A stretch of DNA of 9,356 bases, from the NCBI GenBank assembly GCA_025927665.1, contig JAICKZ010000117.1:1-9356 (forward strand). Reading direction: 5' to 3'. Origin of the DNA: Steroidobacteraceae bacterium. Lineage in GTDB: Bacteria; Pseudomonadota; Gammaproteobacteria; Steroidobacterales; Steroidobacteraceae. Position numbers and translations under genes: made by a program. Positions 6,714 through 9,356 of this stretch are shown in pieces. The notes under the pieces are model-generated. The model ran no database searches, was not told the DNA's origin, and saw only the letters and a program-made list of their open reading frames with translations. Positions within the stretch are counted from its first letter, which is position 1, and every line of letters starts with the position of its first letter.

Positions 6714-6909
6714 CTATTCATTGATCACATTATTGTTTCGTTACTCGAATATGACTTAAGAAAAACTATATTTAATAATGACGTTTATAATTTGAACACT
6801 GTTGTGGCGGCAAATTCTGCATCTGCCTCTCCCGCTCGGTCCCGATAAAGTATATGATAGGGTTAACATTTATCCAGCAATTTTCATTAGTTTCTAATTT
6901 GGGGGCAGC

Positions 6910-8370
6910 ATGTTTTTGGGTATTGACCTTGGCACATCCAGTGTCAAAGCCGTTGTGCTTGACGAAAATGATCGCATTGCGGCACAGGCATCCGTCTCAC
7001 TCGGAGTGCAACGTCCACAACCACTATGGTCAGAGCAGAATCCTGAAGAATGGTGGCATGCTTGTGTAGAAGCGGTCCGGGCATTACCGGCTGAAATTCG
7101 CAAGTCAGTTCGAGGCATTGGACTGAGTGGCCAGATGCACGGCGCTGTATTACTAGACGCCAAAGATCAAGTATTGCGTCCTGCCATATTGTGGAACGAT
7201 GGACGTTGTGAAGCTGAATGTGCCGAGCTTGAAAAAAAGGAGCCGAAGTCTCGACAAATCACCGGAAACTTGGCCATGCCTGGATTCACTGCTCCCAAGT
7301 TATTGTGGGTAAAAAAATATGAACCACAAATATTCGCCAAAACTGCAACTGTGTTGTTGCCCAAGGATTATCTGCGATTGAAACTCACTGGCGAAAAAAT
7401 CAGTGATATGTCTGATTCTGCGGGCACGTTGTGGCTGGACGTTGAAAAACGTCAATGGTCTGAAGCCATGCTCAACGCCACTGGCTTAACCAAATCACAT
7501 ATGCCTGCTCTTGTTGAAGGCACACAACCTGCGGGAAAATTGCGACCTGATGTGGCTTCCCTCCTTGGATTGGATGCAATAGTGGTAGCCGGTGGCGGCG
7601 GTGATAATGCGGCCAGTGCAGTTGGCAGCGGCGTGATCGCTCCCGGTCAGGCATTCCTATCGTTGGGCACATCTGGCGTACTCTTTGTTGTCACCGATAA
7701 ATTTCGCCCGAATCCCGACAAAGCAGCGCACGCATTCTGTCATGCCATTCCGAAACGTTGGCATCAAATGTCGGTGATGCTAAGTGCAGCAAGCGCGCTT
7801 GATTGGGCCGTTAGCGTTGGAAACTTAGGCAATGTGGTCACGGCAACTCAGGCTGCACAAGAAAGCGGACTTAAGCAAAGTACGCCGCTTTTTCTGCCAT
7901 ACTTATCGGGTGAACGTACGCCGCACAATGATCCATTTGCCCGCGGTGTATTCTTCCGTCTCTCTGCTGAAACTTCTGGTGCTGATTTGATTAACGCAGT
8001 GTTGGAAGGTGTGGCATTGGGTTTTGCAGAAGGTTTAGATTCGTTGGTTGAAGCAGGCAGTGACATTGCCGAAATCAATGTTGTTGGCGGTGGCTCGCGA
8101 CTGAATTACTGGAATGAATTGCTTGCTTCTGCGTTGAATCGCCCTTTAACTCGTCGCACGGGTGGCGAAATTGGCGCTGCTTTTGGTGCCGCTCGTCTGG
8201 GCCGAATTGCTGTAACGAATGAAGATCCTCGCTCGGTGTGCATTGCGCCGCCTATAGAACGCGTTATCGCGCCGAATGAAGAGCTATCTGAATTGATGCA
8301 ACGCCGTCGTCCGGCGTTTGCAGCCGTGTATCGACAACTTAAATCTGTGTTCCGGGAGTTTTCAATATGA
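6910..8370 (+). CDS. xylB: Xylulokinase, FGGY carbohydrate kinase family
   Basis: 486 aa, the usual length (E. coli XylB is about 484). It phosphorylates D-xylulose with ATP to D-xylulose 5-phosphate, feeding the pentose phosphate pathway. FGGY features in order: N-terminal phosphate loop GIDLGTSSVK at 4-13, substrate-site motif GLSGQMHG at 71-78, ILWNDGR at 93-99, GGGGDNAA at 228-235 with the catalytic Asp232 (Asp233 in E. coli), SLGTSG at 251-256, YLSGERTPHND at 331-341, and the C-terminal ATP-site motif VVGGGSR at 391-397. The QMHG form is characteristic of xylulokinase rather than glycerol or ribulose kinase. The start is well fixed: GGGGG sits 4 nt before ATG, and an in-frame TAA at 6895 rules out a longer form. 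The last codons overlap xylA by 4 nt (ATGA), so the two are translationally coupled. Confidence 0.96.
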   Translation: MFLGIDLGTSSVKAVVLDENDRIAAQASVSLGVQRPQPLWSEQNPEEWWHACVEAVRALPAEIRKSVRGIGLSGQMHGAVLLDAKDQVLRPAILWNDGRCEAECAELEKKEPKSRQITGNLAMPGFTAPKLLWVKKYEPQIFAKTATVLLPKDYLRLKLTGEKISDMSDSAGTLWLDVEKRQWSEAMLNATGLTKSHMPALVEGTQPAGKLRPDVASLLGLDAIVVAGGGGDNAASAVGSGVIAPGQAFLSLGTSGVLFVVTDKFRPNPDKAAHAFCHAIPKRWHQMSVMLSAASALDWAVSVGNLGNVVTATQAAQESGLKQSTPLFLPYLSGERTPHNDPFARGVFFRLSAETSGADLINAVLEGVALGFAEGLDSLVEAGSDIAEINVVGGGSRLNYWNELLASALNRPLTRRTGGEIGAAFGAARLGRIAVTNEDPRSVCIAPPIERVIAPNEELSELMQRRRPAFAAVYRQLKSVFREFSI

Positions 8371-9356
8371 GTATTTTTTCCAATATCGCACCAATTCGCT
8401 TCGAAGGACCGGAGACGAATAACGATTTGGCCTATCGGGTTTATAACAAGGATCGTGTCGTACTGGGCAAGCGCATGGAGGATTGGCTGCGGTGCGCGGT
8501 CAGTTATTGGCATTCATTTAATTGGATGGGCAACGACATCTTCGGTGCTGGCACGTTGCCTCGTCCATGGTTGGGACCCACCATTACGCAAGAAATGGCA
8601 GACCAGAAACTCGAAGCCGCTTTTGATTTCCTGTCACGCTTAGGTATTCCTTATTTCTGCTTCCACGATGTGGATGCCATGGCCACCGCCCATACAGTGA
8701 GTGAACATCAAACCAATCTGCGCAAGATCGAAGACGGCATGGCCGCCAAGATGCAGCAGACTGGTATGAAACTATTGTGGGGTACGGCTAATTTGTTCAG
8801 CCATCCACGTTATGCAGGTGGTGGTGGCACCAGTCCGAATCCTGAAGTATTTGCTTGGGCATGTGCACAAGTTCGTTACATGCTTGAAACCACGCATCGT
8901 CTTGGTGGTCAGAATTATGTGTTGTGGGGTGGTCGCGAAGGTTATGACTGTCTTCTCAACACTGACTTGAAACGTGAGTTAGATCAGTTCGGCCGTTTCC
9001 TCTCCATGGTTGTCGAGCACAAGCACAAGATTGGTTTCAAGGGCACCATCTTGATCGAACCCAAGCCATTTGAACCCACCAAACATCAATATGATCGTGA
9101 CACCGCAACAGTGTATGCGTTCCTGCAGCGTTATGGCCTGGCCAAAGAAGTGAAGGTCAATATCGAAGTTAATCACGCTACGCTGGCGGGACTTGATTTC
9201 GAACATGAAGTTGCTGCTGCGATCACTTACGGCATCTTTGGTTCGATTGACATGAATCGTGGTGATCCTCGCAACGGTTGGGACACTGACCAGTTCCCAA
9301 ACAATGCACAGGATCTCACTCCTGCAATGTATTACTTGATGAACAGCGGCGGCTTC
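8367..9356 (+). CDS. xylA: Xylose isomerase, class II (partial, C-terminus outside window)
   Basis: 330 codons are visible; the family is usually about 440 aa, so roughly a quarter is missing beyond the right edge. It interconverts D-xylose and D-xylulose, supplying XylB. The N-terminal extension before the barrel (YWHSFNWMGNDIFG from 47) marks class II. Catalytic and metal residues follow Thermotoga neapolitana numbering with an offset of one: His100 (FCFHDVD), Glu231 and Lys233 (IEPKP), Glu267 and His270 (NIEVNHATLAG), Asp295 (GSIDMNRGD), Asp306 and Asp308 (GWDTDQFP). The last metal Asp would fall about eight residues past the edge. Two small departures from what I expect are LAGL where LAGH is common (Leu275) and SIDMN for SIDAN. 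The start overlaps the xylB stop (ATGA), with GGGAG at 8354-8358 spaced 8 nt, a good ribosome-binding site. The order xylB-xylA is reversed relative to E. coli xylAB. Confidence 0.96.
   Translation, partial: MSIFSNIAPIRFEGPETNNDLAYRVYNKDRVVLGKRMEDWLRCAVSYWHSFNWMGNDIFGAGTLPRPWLGPTITQEMADQKLEAAFDFLSRLGIPYFCFHDVDAMATAHTVSEHQTNLRKIEDGMAAKMQQTGMKLLWGTANLFSHPRYAGGGGTSPNPEVFAWACAQVRYMLETTHRLGGQNYVLWGGREGYDCLLNTDLKRELDQFGRFLSMVVEHKHKIGFKGTILIEPKPFEPTKHQYDRDTATVYAFLQRYGLAKEVKVNIEVNHATLAGLDFEHEVAAAITYGIFGSIDMNRGDPRNGWDTDQFPNNAQDLTPAMYYLMNSGGF

Larger units (their letters stand above)
6510..6909. other. 400-nt divergent intergenic control region between manD and xylB
   Basis: No gene is visible here. 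The DNA is AT-rich except for a GC- and pyrimidine-richer patch at about 6801-6846. It must hold promoters for both the leftward uronate block and the rightward xylose block, because the start codons of manD and xylB bound it. It contains several inverted repeats (6586-6607, 6684-6705, and a widely spaced pair at 6650-6658 / 6736-6744), a TATAAT hexamer at 6786-6791 without a good -35, and candidate promoters in each direction. Its length and repeat content fit joint control of xylose and glucuronate use by one or more sugar-responsive regulators. I could not match the repeats to a known consensus. Confidence 0.75.

Noticed and set aside
6714..6731. CRP-like site: AATGTGATC on the minus strand
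   Set aside because: Only one half matches. The other half-site at the proper spacing has no matches to the consensus.
6786..6791. Perfect TATAAT taken alone as the xylB promoter
   Set aside because: No -35 element at 16-18 nt and no TG extension. In AT-rich spacer DNA the hexamer by itself is weak evidence, so it is only mentioned as an alternative.
8106..8513. 135-codon open frame on the minus strand across the xylB-xylA junction
   Set aside because: It lies antisense to two clear conserved genes and its translation shows no recognisable domain. Antisense open frames of this size are common opposite coding DNA.

Overview
The window reads as part of a glucuronoxylan (hemicellulose) utilisation locus from a Gram-negative bacterium. 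I infer a plant-polysaccharide-degrading gammaproteobacterium of a Cellvibrio-like or Xanthomonadales-like type. The grounds are a proteobacterial-type class II xylose isomerase, a glucuronate isomerase of the SPHGHTDPAW type that I associate with Xanthomonas and Caulobacter, and Sec signal peptides on the two esterase/deacetylase genes. Base composition looks moderate (mid-40s % GC by eye), with AT-rich intergenic DNA. The taxonomic call is tentative.

Layout. About 1-6509 is a leftward (minus-strand) block. In transcription order it holds D-mannonate dehydratase (manD, 5298-6509), a 200-nt gap with a dubious 65-codon ORF, glucuronate isomerase (uxaC, 3682-5097), fructuronate reductase (uxuB, 2189-3670), a 156-nt gap, a secreted SGNH/GDSL esterase (785-2032), and a secreted NodB-type polysaccharide deacetylase that runs off the left edge (1-767). 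A 400-nt AT-rich divergent control region (6510-6909) separates this from a rightward block: xylulokinase (xylB, 6910-8370) and xylose isomerase (xylA, 8367 to the window end, truncated), which overlap by 4 nt.

How the genes work together. Glucuronoxylan yields D-xylose, (4-O-methyl-)D-glucuronate and acetate. XylA and XylB take xylose to xylulose and xylulose 5-phosphate. UxaC, UxuB and ManD take glucuronate to fructuronate, then mannonate, then 2-keto-3-deoxygluconate (KDG). The two secreted enzymes plausibly remove ester or acetyl groups from the polymer or oligomers outside the cytoplasm. Sugar importers, glycoside hydrolases, KDG kinase, KDPG aldolase and regulators are not in the window.

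I see no RNA genes, CRISPR arrays, insertion sequences or phage genes. I do not see a previously undescribed system. The less explained parts are the small ORF between manD and uxaC, the inverted repeats in the divergent control region, and some departures from usual motifs in the deacetylase and the xylose isomerase.
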